Of a DNA stretch of 34,013 nucleotides, positions 7,141-14,050 are shown in pieces. The position numbers and the translations under genes were made by a program. Within the stretch, counting starts at the first letter, position 1; every line of letters begins with the position of its first letter. Source of the stretch: Bacteroidales bacterium (lineage in GTDB: Bacteria; Bacteroidota; Bacteroidia; Bacteroidales; Bacteroidaceae); the NCBI GenBank assembly GCA_004555245.1, contig SFIS01000027.1, positions 1-34,013 on the forward strand. Reading direction: 5' to 3'. Under the pieces are notes generated by a model that had not been told where the DNA came from, did not search any database, and was given only the letters and a program-made list of their open reading frames with translations.

Positions 7141-8505
7141 ATGTATCTAATAGTAGTTGGAATCGTGGTGGCCTTCATAATGCTGATGGCTATCATCAAC
7201 CGTTATCGCAGGTGTCCCTCGGACAAGATACTCGTTGTGTATGGAACGACCGGAAACCGCGGATCTGCAAAGTGTGTACACGGCGGCGGCACATTCGTCT
7301 GGCCTATCATACAGGATTACGCCTACCTCTCGCTCACGCCAATCAGCATCGACGCCAACCTCACCAATGCCCTCTCGCGGCAGAATATCCGTGTCGATGT
7401 GCCATGCCGCTTCACCGTCGGCATATCGACTGACCCGGAGTGCATGACAGCGGCCGCAGAGAGACTGCTCGGACAGAGTGCGACACAGATACAGGAGCTG
7501 GCGCGGGACATCCTCTTCGGACAGTTGCGTCTCGTCATCGCAACGATGTCGATAGAGGAACTCAACTCCGACCGCGACAAGTTTCTTGAGGCTATATCAA
7601 GCAATGTCGAGGTGGAACTGAAGAAAATCGGTCTCCGTCTCATCAATGTCAATGTGACTGACATCAACGACGAATCGGGATATATTGAGGCTCTCGGACA
7701 AGAAGCTGCCGCCAAAGCCATAAACGAGGCTAAGGTGAGAGTGGCGGAACAGGAGAAAATCGGCGAGATAGGAAAAGCCGACGCCGTAAGGGAGACACGT
7801 ATCCGGACTGCGGAAGCCAACGCGCAGGCCGTGAAGGGCGAGAATGCTGCCAAGGTGGCGATAGCAAACTCTGACGCAGAACGTCGTGAGGCTGAGGCAG
7901 AGGCGCTGAGAAAGGCTACGGCGGCAGAGAAAGTGGCACAGGCGAAAGCGCTGGAAGAAGCATACTCGGCAGAGAAAATGGCGGAAGAGGCGCGAGGAGA
8001 AAGAGAGCGCGCGACACAGGCTGCCAATGTCCTCGTAACGCAGGAGATAGAGAAGAAACGCAAAATCATCGAGGCGGAGGCGGAGGCTGAGAAGGTGCGC
8101 GTCAACGCAAAAGGTGAGGCTGACGCCCTCTATGCGAAGATGGAGGCCGAGGCAAGAGGCCTCTTCGAGGTGCTCAACAAACAGGCAAGCGGATATGAGA
8201 AGATGGTCAATGCTGCTGGCGGAGACCCCACAAAAGCATATATGCTGCTCTTGCTTGAGAAACTGCCCGAACTCGTGAAGACGCAGGTGGAGGCTGTCAA
8301 GGGCATCAACATCGACCATGTCACAGTATGGGACAACGGAGCTAACGGCACGGACGGAAAAGGTTCTACTGCAGGATTCGTCAGCGGACTGATGAAGAGC
8401 GTGCCTCCGTTGAACGAACTGTTTGAACAGGCGGGACTGTCGCTGCCGGAATATCTCGCAAAGAAAAACTGCGAGAAGAAGGACGGAAACAACGACAACG
8501 CATAA
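7141..8505 (+). CDS. Flotillin family (SPFH domain) protein
   Basis: Flotillins are membrane-anchored scaffold proteins that oligomerise and are linked to membrane fluidity and protein complex assembly. The 454-residue protein starts with a hydrophobic anchor (residues 2-20). An SPFH domain follows (about 25-190; RCPSDKILVVYG, LTPISIDANLTNALSRQNIRV, ELKKIGLRLINVNVTDI). Next comes a long Ala/Glu/Lys-rich coiled coil (about 195-345) with repeated EAEA and AEAEAEK patterns, and then a C-terminal segment containing PTKAYMLLLLEKLPELV. This order and length are standard for FloT/YqiK-type flotillins. It shares a promoter with the NfeD-like gene upstream. Confidence 0.95.
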   Translation: MYLIVVGIVVAFIMLMAIINRYRRCPSDKILVVYGTTGNRGSAKCVHGGGTFVWPIIQDYAYLSLTPISIDANLTNALSRQNIRVDVPCRFTVGISTDPECMTAAAERLLGQSATQIQELARDILFGQLRLVIATMSIEELNSDRDKFLEAISSNVEVELKKIGLRLINVNVTDINDESGYIEALGQEAAAKAINEAKVRVAEQEKIGEIGKADAVRETRIRTAEANAQAVKGENAAKVAIANSDAERREAEAEALRKATAAEKVAQAKALEEAYSAEKMAEEARGERERATQAANVLVTQEIEKKRKIIEAEAEAEKVRVNAKGEADALYAKMEAEARGLFEVLNKQASGYEKMVNAAGGDPTKAYMLLLLEKLPELVKTQVEAVKGINIDHVTVWDNGANGTDGKGSTAGFVSGLMKSVPPLNELFEQAGLSLPEYLAKKNCEKKDGNNDNA

Positions 8506-8571
8506 TAGTGAATACTCCGTAAAGACAAGCATCTGACACAATACGTATAACTTAACTGGTATAAAAAGCAT

Positions 8572-8595
8572 GTTGCAGGTCTGGCAGCCTGCAAC
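8572..8595 (+). terminator. Hairpin between flotillin and DUF4494 genes
   Basis: GTTGCAGG (8572-8579) and CCTGCAAC (8588-8595) form a perfect 8-bp stem with an 8-nt loop. There is no T tract, so it may be a weak terminator, a processing site or part of the leader of the next gene, whose start codon is 25 nt away. Confidence 0.4.
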
Positions 8596-8620
8596 TGCTA
8601 TGTAACAACAAACTTAAATC

Positions 8621-9082
8621 ATGAGATCAAGAACAGCAAACTGGTTTGAGACAAAAATCAGATACGAGAAAATGACTGACGACGGCAAACAGAAGATGGT
8701 GACTGAGCTGTATGTCGTTGACGCACTCTCTTTCACCGAAGCCGAGAGCTCCATCATCGAGGAGATGTCATCGTATATAATGGGTGAGTTCAAGGTGACC
8801 GGCATTGCGCAGGCAGCCTACGGCGAGATTTTCTTCAGCGACGCCGAGACAGACGACCGCTTCTTCAAGACAAAGCTGCAGTTCATCACCCTCGACGAGA
8901 AGACACAGAAAGAGAAACGCTCTAACGTGAACTACCTCGTTCAGGCCCATACCCTCCAGCAGGCAGTGGAGCATATCCAGGAGGTCATGGGCACGACAAT
9001 GATTGACTATGCCATCGCCGCCGTGCAGGAGACGTCGATAATGGATGTCTTTGAACACAACGCCGCTAAGAAAGAACAGTAA
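8621..9082 (+). CDS. DUF4494 protein
   Basis: A 153-residue soluble protein that I recognise as DUF4494, a Bacteroidetes-restricted family of unknown function. The family-like core is WFETKIRYEKMTDDGKQKMV, then ELYVVDALSFTEAESSIIEEM, then a beta-rich middle (FKVTGIAQAAYGEIFFSD, FKTKLQFITLDEKTQKEKR) and a helix containing DYAIAAVQETSIMDVFE. No signal peptide, membrane segment or catalytic motif is visible. It lies 15 nt before the yggS-type gene, so the two are probably co-transcribed. No function can be given. Confidence 0.8.
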   Translation: MRSRTANWFETKIRYEKMTDDGKQKMVTELYVVDALSFTEAESSIIEEMSSYIMGEFKVTGIAQAAYGEIFFSDAETDDRFFKTKLQFITLDEKTQKEKRSNVNYLVQAHTLQQAVEHIQEVMGTTMIDYAIAAVQETSIMDVFEHNAAKKEQ

Positions 9083-9097
9083 TAATCCGAAGCCGTC

Positions 9098-9775
9098 ATG
9101 TCACAATCCACGATACAAGAAAGGCTGAATGCCGTCAGAAACCGGCTCCGCCCAGGATGCCGCCTCGTTGCCGTCAGCAAGTATCACCCTGTAGAGGCTC
9201 TGAAGAAATGCTACGACGAAGGGCAGAGAATATTCGGAGAAAGTCATGAGCAGGAGATAAGAGTGAAACATGAGGCACTGCCGAAGGATATAGAGTGGCA
9301 TTTTATCGGACATCTGCAGACGAACAAGGTGAAGTATATCGCACCGTATATCACTATGGTGGAAGCCGTCGATTCGCTGCGACTGCTGAAGGAAATAGAG
9401 AAACAGGCAGCGCGGCATGAACGTGTCATAAAGGTGCTGCTCGAACTGCATATAGCGTCAGAGGCAACAAAATACGGGCTGACACTCGACGACTGCCGGC
9501 TTCTGCTTGAAGAAGGCGAATGGCGAGATATGCCACATGTGCAGATATGCGGACTGATGATGATGGCGTCAAACACAGACGACGAGACTGTGATAAGACA
9601 GGAGTTCGAGACTGCGGCAGCATTCTTTGACGAGGTGAAGGAGAAATACTTCCCCGCCGACAGCAGCTTCTGCGAACGATCCTGGGGTATGTCGGACGAC
9701 TATCTCATAGCACAGGACTGCCGATCGACTATGGTTAGAGTGGGGACGAGCATCTTCGGACCGCGAGAATACTGA
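9098..9775 (+). CDS. yggS: YggS/PLPBP family pyridoxal phosphate homeostasis protein
   Basis: The 225-residue product is a single-domain PLP-binding TIM barrel related to alanine racemase but without racemase activity in studied members; it buffers vitamin B6 and affects amino acid pools. Lys28 in LVAVSKYHP is the PLP-binding lysine. WHFIGHLQTNKVKYI (about 68-82) is the family signature. The C-terminus WGMSDDY, then RVGTSIFGPREY, matches the phosphate-binding end. The usual GENRVQE motif is here GESHEQE, a variant seen in Bacteroidetes. It is a full-length member and lies in a run of same-strand genes with DUF4494 and a YiiX-like protein. Confidence 0.93.
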   Translation: MSQSTIQERLNAVRNRLRPGCRLVAVSKYHPVEALKKCYDEGQRIFGESHEQEIRVKHEALPKDIEWHFIGHLQTNKVKYIAPYITMVEAVDSLRLLKEIEKQAARHERVIKVLLELHIASEATKYGLTLDDCRLLLEEGEWRDMPHVQICGLMMMASNTDDETVIRQEFETAAAFFDEVKEKYFPADSSFCERSWGMSDDYLIAQDCRSTMVRVGTSIFGPREY

Positions 9776-9829
9776 CTTTCTCAGCATACAGGGAGCTGAA
9801 AATAAAGTTGAAACATTCCGGACAAACCG

Positions 9830-10480
9830 ATGCCAATGAGAAAACACTTCTGCACATACGGCACATACATCGCTGTTTTGCTGCTTTTTACGGCTTTAGC
9901 GTTGTCGGTTGTATGTTGCAGCAGGAAGAAGTCTTGTTATGAAGAAGTGATAATGCCGAAAGGGGTAGGGGTGATGCCCGGCGATGTCCTGTTCCGCAGA
10001 GGGGAGGGTGTTCTCAGTGACATGGTCGTGCATGTCGATGATGGAAGATATTCGCATGTCGGCATTGCTGTCGATTCAGCAGGCGTAATAATGGTTGTTC
10101 ATGCCGTGCCGGCAGAGCCGGATTACATCGGAGACCCTGACAGGGTGAAGATGGACAGAATCGAGACATTCTTCTGCCGGGAGTATGCTGTGAACGGAGA
10201 AATAACCCGTATCGCTGACAGAAACGCAGCTAAGGCGGCATCGATTGAAGCAATAAGACTATACAGAAAGAAGGTGTTGTTCGACCATGACTATGACACT
10301 TCTGACACTACAAGACTGTACTGCTGCGAACTGGTTGAGAATGCCTACAGGAAGGCGGGAGTGTCTTTGGCTGACAAACGCCGACATGACTATAATGTAC
10401 CGGGATTCTCTGTCATGCAGGTTATCACACCCTCAGACCTGTACGCCTCTCCGTTGTTAGAGAGCATCATAAAGTTTTGA
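9830..10480 (+). CDS. YiiX/YebB-like permuted NlpC/P60 cysteine hydrolase
   Basis: The 216-residue protein has an N-terminal hydrophobic segment (about 11-29) ending in CC. It could be a signal peptide or lipoprotein signal, although Val before the Cys is not a standard lipobox residue. The rest fits the YiiX-like permuted papain fold: PGDVLFRRGEG near 48-58, then YSHVGIA with His76, and later LYCCELVENAYRKAG with Cys165. In this family the Cys comes after the His, the reverse of classic NlpC/P60. The usual CSELV is here CCELV. Likely substrates are amide bonds in lipids or cell-wall peptides, but none is established here. Met3 (9836) is an alternative start. Confidence 0.75.
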   Translation: MPMRKHFCTYGTYIAVLLLFTALALSVVCCSRKKSCYEEVIMPKGVGVMPGDVLFRRGEGVLSDMVVHVDDGRYSHVGIAVDSAGVIMVVHAVPAEPDYIGDPDRVKMDRIETFFCREYAVNGEITRIADRNAAKAASIEAIRLYRKKVLFDHDYDTSDTTRLYCCELVENAYRKAGVSLADKRRHDYNVPGFSVMQVITPSDLYASPLLESIIKF

Positions 10481-10518
10481 TGACAGTTCATTTTTATTAA
10501 CCTATAAACAATAGTATT

Positions 10519-10926
10519 ATGAGAAAATTATTTGTTTCATTGTTTGTTGCACTAATTGCAATAGTAATGGGAGGCTGTGGTACTGATAACACTCCGGCAG
10601 GTGTTGCAGAGGCTTCTATCAAGTGTATTCAGAAAGAAGATATCAACGGATATTTAGATTTGCTTGAAATTGACAATTCCAAGAGTACGGACACTGCCAA
10701 GGGCAAGGAAGAATTGGCCGTATTGCTCTCTGCGAAAGTTATACCTGCACTGAGAGCAAAAGGAGGTATAAAGAGCTACAAGGTAATGTCAGAAGAAATA
10801 AACGAAACCGGAGACAAGGCAAAAGTGACACTAAATGTTGTCTATGGCAATGGCGAGGAAGACGAACAGGTTGCTGACCTTGTAAAGAATGAAAACGGCG
10901 AGTGGAAGCTGAAACTCGGCAAATAG
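10519..10926 (+). CDS. DUF4878-like lipoprotein
   Basis: A 135-residue predicted lipoprotein. The signal MRKLFVSLFVALIAIVMGGC ends in a good lipobox with Cys20. The mature part is a small NTF2-like alpha/beta domain: EASIKCIQKEDINGYLDLL at the start and AKVTLNVVYGNGEEDEQVADLVKNENGEWKL at the end. This is the usual pattern of DUF4878 proteins, which are common in Bacteroidetes and of unknown function. The gene stands alone on the plus strand, 38 nt after the YiiX-like gene. Codon use is more A/T-rich than its neighbours. Confidence 0.7.
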   Translation: MRKLFVSLFVALIAIVMGGCGTDNTPAGVAEASIKCIQKEDINGYLDLLEIDNSKSTDTAKGKEELAVLLSAKVIPALRAKGGIKSYKVMSEEINETGDKAKVTLNVVYGNGEEDEQVADLVKNENGEWKLKLGK

Positions 10927-11080
10927 ACGCAGTGTTCTTATGACGAGTTTCTCGTTCTCAAGAGATAGCAAGATGCCTAATGCCATCGCATAACCCCGGA
11001 AAAGTCGCAAATCTTGTTAATTTAAGTTAAGTTTCGGCTTCTGTTACAATACAACGTTAGTACGTGTCAGAAGAAATTAT

Positions 11081-11088
11081 TAACTTTG
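11081..11088 (+). promoter_or_regulatory. Promoter of the small sorting-domain gene
   Basis: TAACTTTG followed by CA matches the -7 consensus. Transcription from here starts near 11094, after the in-frame ATG at 11064, so the translation start must be the ATG at 11118. Confidence 0.65.
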
Positions 11089-11117
11089 CATATCTACTTA
11101 AAACAAACACGCTTGTG

Positions 11118-11429
11118 ATGAAGATTTTCCTACGCTACATATCAATTGTATTGCTCCTCTCATGCCTTGCAATACAAATGCCGGCTGACGCGGCCCCCAA
11201 TGTCCTGATTATTGAACAGGAACAGCAGCCTGCACTGACGGTCATCAGCGATGCCTCTGTACGTGTGACAAATGCTAACGGACATACTCTGTATGTCTAT
11301 AATGTAGCAGGTGTTTGCGTGCAGTCGTTGAAGATTGAAGGTCACGACAGACGTTACGACCTCAACCTGCCGAAAGGATGTTATATCGTGAAGGTAGGGA
11401 AGACCGTAAGGAAGATTTCTATCAAATAA
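11118..11429 (+). CDS. Small secreted protein, mostly a type IX-like C-terminal domain
   Basis: The 103-residue protein has a signal peptide (MKIFLRYISIVLLLSCLAIQ, cleavage probably after ADA at 26) and a mature part of about 77 residues. Almost all of that resembles a Por secretion-system C-terminal sorting domain: VRVTNANGHTLYVYNVAG, then LPKGCYIVKVGKTVRKISIK. In type IX cargo this module sits at the end of a large protein, directs export across the outer membrane and is cleaved off. Here there is no cargo. It may be a decoy, a remnant or an independent Ig-like protein. The start follows from the promoter at 11081-11088. A terminator follows at 11510. Confidence 0.7.
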   Translation: MKIFLRYISIVLLLSCLAIQMPADAAPNVLIIEQEQQPALTVISDASVRVTNANGHTLYVYNVAGVCVQSLKIEGHDRRYDLNLPKGCYIVKVGKTVRKISIK

Positions 11430-11509
11430 AGCGGCATCGCTTTTCGCACTATTCAAGGTTGATGTTTCAAGAGGGCATAGGCATAAGCCGCCTCTAACCC
11501 CCCCCCCAT

Positions 11510-11558
11510 ACACGTTATGAGTGTTGTCAGACAATTACCCATAACGTGTTGTTTTTTT
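11510..11558 (+). terminator. Intrinsic terminator upstream of the ECF sigma gene
   Basis: ACACGTTATG (11510-11519) and CATAACGTGT (11540-11549) form a perfect 10-bp stem with a 20-nt loop, followed by TG and seven T residues. It ends the small secreted-protein transcript. A run of nine C residues lies just upstream (about 11499-11507). Confidence 0.8.
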
Positions 11559-11631
11559 GACTGCCGCCGTCAACGAGACTATAGACAAACAGAAATCCGT
11601 CAATGGAGATACAATACACAGACAATGTCTT

Positions 11632-12183
11632 ATGCACGTAGATGAGAAAACCTTGCTTCGTCTGCTTGCTGACGAACCGACACAGAGAAAGGCATTTGAA
11701 ATGCTTGTCTGCCAATACAGCCAGCCGCTGTATAGGCAGATACGTCGTATTGTCATGAACCATGACGATGCAAACGATGTCCTGCAGAATGTGTTCCTGA
11801 AGGTATGGCAGAAAATCTCGTCGTTCGAGGGACGCTCCAAACTCTCGTCATGGCTCTACCGCATAGCAATCAACGAGGCTCTCGACTTTATGAGGAAAGC
11901 CAAGCAGAACATCTACCTTTCCTCTGAGGCAGCAGAGACGAAAAGTATAGCAGCGCAACTTCTCGCAGACGAGTTCTTTGACGGCAACGAGGCGGAGGCT
12001 CTACTGCAACAGGCTCTGCAAGAACTGCCGGATATGCAGCGCACGGTCTTCCAGCTGAAATACTACGAAGACATGAAATACTCCGAGATAAGCGAGATTC
12101 TGCAAACATCTGAAGGTGCGCTGAAAGCAAGTTATCATATCGCCGTGAAAAAAATATCGCATTTTCTTGAAGATGCGGATTAA
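11632..12183 (+). CDS. ECF-type RNA polymerase sigma factor
   Basis: A 183-residue extracytoplasmic-function sigma factor. Region 2 is visible as AFEMLVCQYSQPLYRQIRR, then NDVLQNVFLKVWQKI and SKLSSWLYRIAINEALDFMR, covering core binding and -10 recognition. Region 4 follows as LPDMQRTVFQLKYYEDMKY, then SEISEILQTSEGALKASYHIA, the helix-turn-helix for -35 recognition. The ATG at 11632 is preferred to the TTG at 11557, which lies inside the terminator's T tract. The two downstream genes look like its regulator and an envelope protein. Target promoters are unknown. Confidence 0.93.
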   Translation: MHVDEKTLLRLLADEPTQRKAFEMLVCQYSQPLYRQIRRIVMNHDDANDVLQNVFLKVWQKISSFEGRSKLSSWLYRIAINEALDFMRKAKQNIYLSSEAAETKSIAAQLLADEFFDGNEAEALLQQALQELPDMQRTVFQLKYYEDMKYSEISEILQTSEGALKASYHIAVKKISHFLEDAD

Positions 12184-12272
12184 ACCTTTCATATTCTTTT
12201 GCATCATACATTTAGAAGCCTTGTCAAAACAAGCTGCGACGAATGTCAGGCTTCATAGGCATAACAACGATA

Positions 12273-12635
12273 ATGACTGAAAAAACGAAACGAACCATGA
12301 GGAGGAACAACATACACGAGCCATTCAAGGTGCCGGAAGGGTATTTTGACAATCTCACGGCAGACATCATGTCCCGACTGCCCGACCAGCCTTTCCAGCC
12401 CGTCAATGCCAAGCGCGAGCCGCGCCGCAGGTGGATAACCGCCGCCGCCGCTGCAGTAGTAGTGACAGTGATGAGTGCAGTGACATTCGCGGCATTCTCG
12501 TTGCCCGGAAACGACAGTGCGGCACAAGGGATTGCCGCTGCTGAACCGTCCGCTTCGACAGAATCGACTGTCGATGATGTCATGGATTATGCCATGATTG
12601 ACCACCAGGACCTATACGCCATACTGACGGAGTGA
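12273..12635 (+). CDS. Single-pass membrane protein, putative anti-sigma regulator
   Basis: The protein of about 120 residues has a cytoplasmic N-terminal part with EPFKVPEGYFDNLTADIMSR, a motif I know from small proteins that follow ECF sigma genes in Bacteroidetes. One transmembrane helix follows (about 54-76, very Ala/Val-rich), then an extracytoplasmic tail ending DDVMDYAMIDHQDLYAILTE. It lies 89 nt after the sigma gene. An anti-sigma role is inferred from position and topology; the zinc-binding HxxxCxxC motif of classic anti-sigma factors is absent. The start could also be 12243 or 12297. Confidence 0.6.
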   Translation: MTEKTKRTMRRNNIHEPFKVPEGYFDNLTADIMSRLPDQPFQPVNAKREPRRRWITAAAAAVVVTVMSAVTFAAFSLPGNDSAAQGIAAAEPSASTESTVDDVMDYAMIDHQDLYAILTE

Positions 12636-12719
12636 CAGATACTGACTGCGGGTGGCTTCCCAAGTTGCCGGCCTGCCGCACGAGGACTGCCAATCGCAAA
12701 CTCAGCCTACACACATTTA

Positions 12720-12741
12720 TTATATATAGGTACATACATTA
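12720..12741. repeat. AT-rich motif shared with the efp leader
   Basis: TTATATATAGG followed by TACATACATTA differs at one of 22 positions from 991-1012 in the efp leader. It lies 16 nt before the start codon of the next gene. Confidence 0.6.
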
Positions 12742-12756
12742 TTATATATAGCAAAG

Positions 12757-13230
12757 ATGAAACAATTACTGATCATATTCTTCATTCTCGTTTCGCCACA
12801 CGTCTTGAGGGCTGAGCAAAACCGCAAGTTCGACCCGGAGGCCTACCGCATGGAGATGAAGAATTACATCATCAAGAAAGCCTCTCTCTCTGCAGACGAT
12901 GCACAGAAGTTCTTCAAGCTCTTCGACGAGATGCGAACGAAAGAGCGCGCACTCTTCCGCAAGACACGCATAAACAAGCACAAACCGCCAAGGACGGATG
13001 AAGAATGCCGGAAGGCAATACTGCAGAAAGACAATACAGAGATTGAACTGAAGAAACTGCAGCTGAAGTATCATGAGAGTATGCTCAAGGTTCTGCCGGC
13101 ATCCGTTGTGATTAAATGCCTCTTCTATGCTGAGGAATTCGACCGTAACAAACTGCGTGAAGCATCGCAGAGACATGGCGGCCAGAGAAAAGAGCATGTC
13201 AAGCGAAGCAACAAGGAAAGAAAACAATAG
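12757..13230 (+). CDS. Small periplasmic protein of the sigma-factor locus (CpxP/Spy-like)
   Basis: A 157-residue protein with a signal peptide (MKQLLIIFFILVSPHVLRAE) followed by an all-helical, highly charged mature part. Residues 28-60 (YRMEMKNYIIKKASLSADDAQKFFKLFDEM) resemble the LTxxQ-type helices of Spy/CpxP chaperones, with SADDAQKF in place of LTPEQ. The tail is very basic (RHGGQRKEHVKRSNKERKQ). Position after an ECF sigma factor and a membrane protein suggests an envelope-stress effector or sensor. This is inferred from architecture and location. Confidence 0.6.
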   Translation: MKQLLIIFFILVSPHVLRAEQNRKFDPEAYRMEMKNYIIKKASLSADDAQKFFKLFDEMRTKERALFRKTRINKHKPPRTDEECRKAILQKDNTEIELKKLQLKYHESMLKVLPASVVIKCLFYAEEFDRNKLREASQRHGGQRKEHVKRSNKERKQ

Positions 13231-13322
13231 TAGAAAAGCAAAAAATAGTTAATACTGCTTAAATAATCGGATATTGGATAGGGTAAGGGAAACAAAAATG
13301 ATAATATATCAGGAAAAATGAG

Positions 13323-13330
13323 TAAATTTG
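13323..13330 (+). promoter_or_regulatory. Promoter of the rpsF-rpsR-rplI operon
   Basis: TAAATTTG followed by CA matches the -7 consensus. Transcription would start about 13335, at the foot of the leader hairpin described next. Confidence 0.65.
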
Positions 13331-13331
13331 C

Positions 13332-13378
13332 ATCCGCTTTGTGTGTCATGACGCAGAATCATGGTCCGCAGAGCGGAT
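13332..13378 (+). promoter_or_regulatory. Probable S6:S18 autoregulatory leader
   Basis: ATCCGCT (13332-13338) pairs with AGCGGAT (13372-13378), and CATGA (13347-13351) pairs with TCATG (13359-13363) inside it. The unpaired strand between the stems holds GTCCGCA, with CCG at 13366-13368. Known S6:S18 binding leaders present a CCG in a bulge next to a hairpin, imitating the 16S rRNA site, so structure, key bases and position all agree. One caution: the predicted transcription start near 13335 would clip the first bases of the outer stem. Confidence 0.55.
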
Positions 13379-13417
13379 ATTTTATAATAACTTTTAATAT
13401 TTTACATTCTATCTATT

Positions 13418-13762
13418 ATGATGAATCAGTACGAGACAGTCTTCATCCTTACTCCCGTTTTGTCTGACGAACAGGCAAAGGAGACTGTAGCAAAGTTCAC
13501 AGATCTTCTCAAGAAGAATGGTGCAGAGATCATCAACGAGGAGAACTGGGGCTTGAAGAAGATGGCTTACGCTATCGACAAGAAATCAAACGGGTTCTAC
13601 AACCTTGTAGAGTTCAAGGCAGAGCCGCAAGTTATCAACACTCTCGAGACAGGCTATCGTCGCGACGAGAAAGTAATACGCTTTATGACTGTGAAGCTTG
13701 ACAAATATGCTGTGCAGTATGCAGAGAAGCGTCGTAACAAACTATCAAAGAAGGAGGCATAA
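13418..13762 (+). CDS. rpsF: 30S ribosomal protein bS6
   Basis: bS6 binds the central domain of 16S rRNA as a dimer with bS18. The 114-residue protein shows NQYETVFILTPVLSDEQ at the N-terminus, then NWGLKKMAYAIDKKSNGFYNL, and LETGYRRDEKVIRFMTVKLD, all standard S6 features. The tail is short and basic. Two ATGs are adjacent (13418 and 13421); the second gives the more usual N-terminus MNQYE. It is first in an operon with rpsR (2 nt apart) and rplI, preceded by a promoter and a probable S6:S18-binding leader. Confidence 0.96.
   Translation: MMNQYETVFILTPVLSDEQAKETVAKFTDLLKKNGAEIINEENWGLKKMAYAIDKKSNGFYNLVEFKAEPQVINTLETGYRRDEKVIRFMTVKLDKYAVQYAEKRRNKLSKKEA
13751..13757 (+). promoter_or_regulatory. 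Strong Shine-Dalgarno site for rpsR
   Basis: AAGGAGG lies inside the last codons of rpsF, 7 nt before the rpsR ATG at 13765. Nearly all other genes in the window lack such a site. Strong Shine-Dalgarno sequences before the bS21 and/or bS18 genes are known in Bacteroidetes, where bS21, bS18 and bS6 mask the anti-Shine-Dalgarno of the ribosome. Confidence 0.85.
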
Positions 13763-13764
13763 TT

Positions 13765-14031
13765 ATGGCAGAACAGTCTGAAATAAGATATCTTACCGCA
13801 CCGACAATCGACGTTAAGAAAAAGAAGTATTGCCGTTTCAAGAAAAGCGGTATAAAGTATATCGACTACAAAGATCCAGAGTTCTTGAAGAAGTTCTTGA
13901 ATGAGCAGGGCAAGATTTTGCCACGTCGTATAACCGGTACTTCACTGAAGTATCAGCGCAGAGTTGCTACAGCCGTTAAGCGTGCTCGCCAGATAGCTCT
14001 TCTTCCTTACGTAACTGACATGATGAAGTAA
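13765..14031 (+). CDS. rpsR: 30S ribosomal protein bS18
   Basis: bS18 pairs with bS6 on the platform of the small subunit. The 88-residue protein has the family core KKKYCRFKKSGIKYIDYKDP, then LKKFLNEQGKILPRRITGTS and LKYQRRVATAVKRARQIALLPYV. It starts 2 nt after the rpsF stop codon and has an exceptional strong Shine-Dalgarno. In Bacteroidetes ribosomes bS18 is one of the proteins that cover the 16S 3' tail, so low bS18 could free that tail and favour its own translation. That mechanism is proposed in the literature for this phylum; applying it here is inference. Confidence 0.97.
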   Translation: MAEQSEIRYLTAPTIDVKKKKYCRFKKSGIKYIDYKDPEFLKKFLNEQGKILPRRITGTSLKYQRRVATAVKRARQIALLPYVTDMMK

Positions 14032-14033
14032 AA

Positions 14034-14041
14034 AAAGGAGG
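14034..14041 (+). promoter_or_regulatory. Strong Shine-Dalgarno site for rplI
   Basis: AAAGGAGG starts 3 nt after the rpsR stop codon and ends 9 nt before the rplI ATG at 14051. It is the second strong site in this operon. Confidence 0.85.
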
Positions 14042-14050
14042 ACAACAACA

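Noticed and set aside
7597..8571. Long antisense open frame (324 codons)
   Set aside because: Antisense of the flotillin coiled coil; composition is driven by the Ala/Glu/Lys repeats.
11499..11507. Run of nine C residues as a phase-variation tract
   Set aside because: It is intergenic, just before a terminator, and not in a coding frame or promoter spacer; no invertible structure is visible.
11557..11631. TTG start for the ECF sigma factor
   Set aside because: It lies in the terminator's T tract; the ATG at 11632 gives a standard sigma N-terminus.
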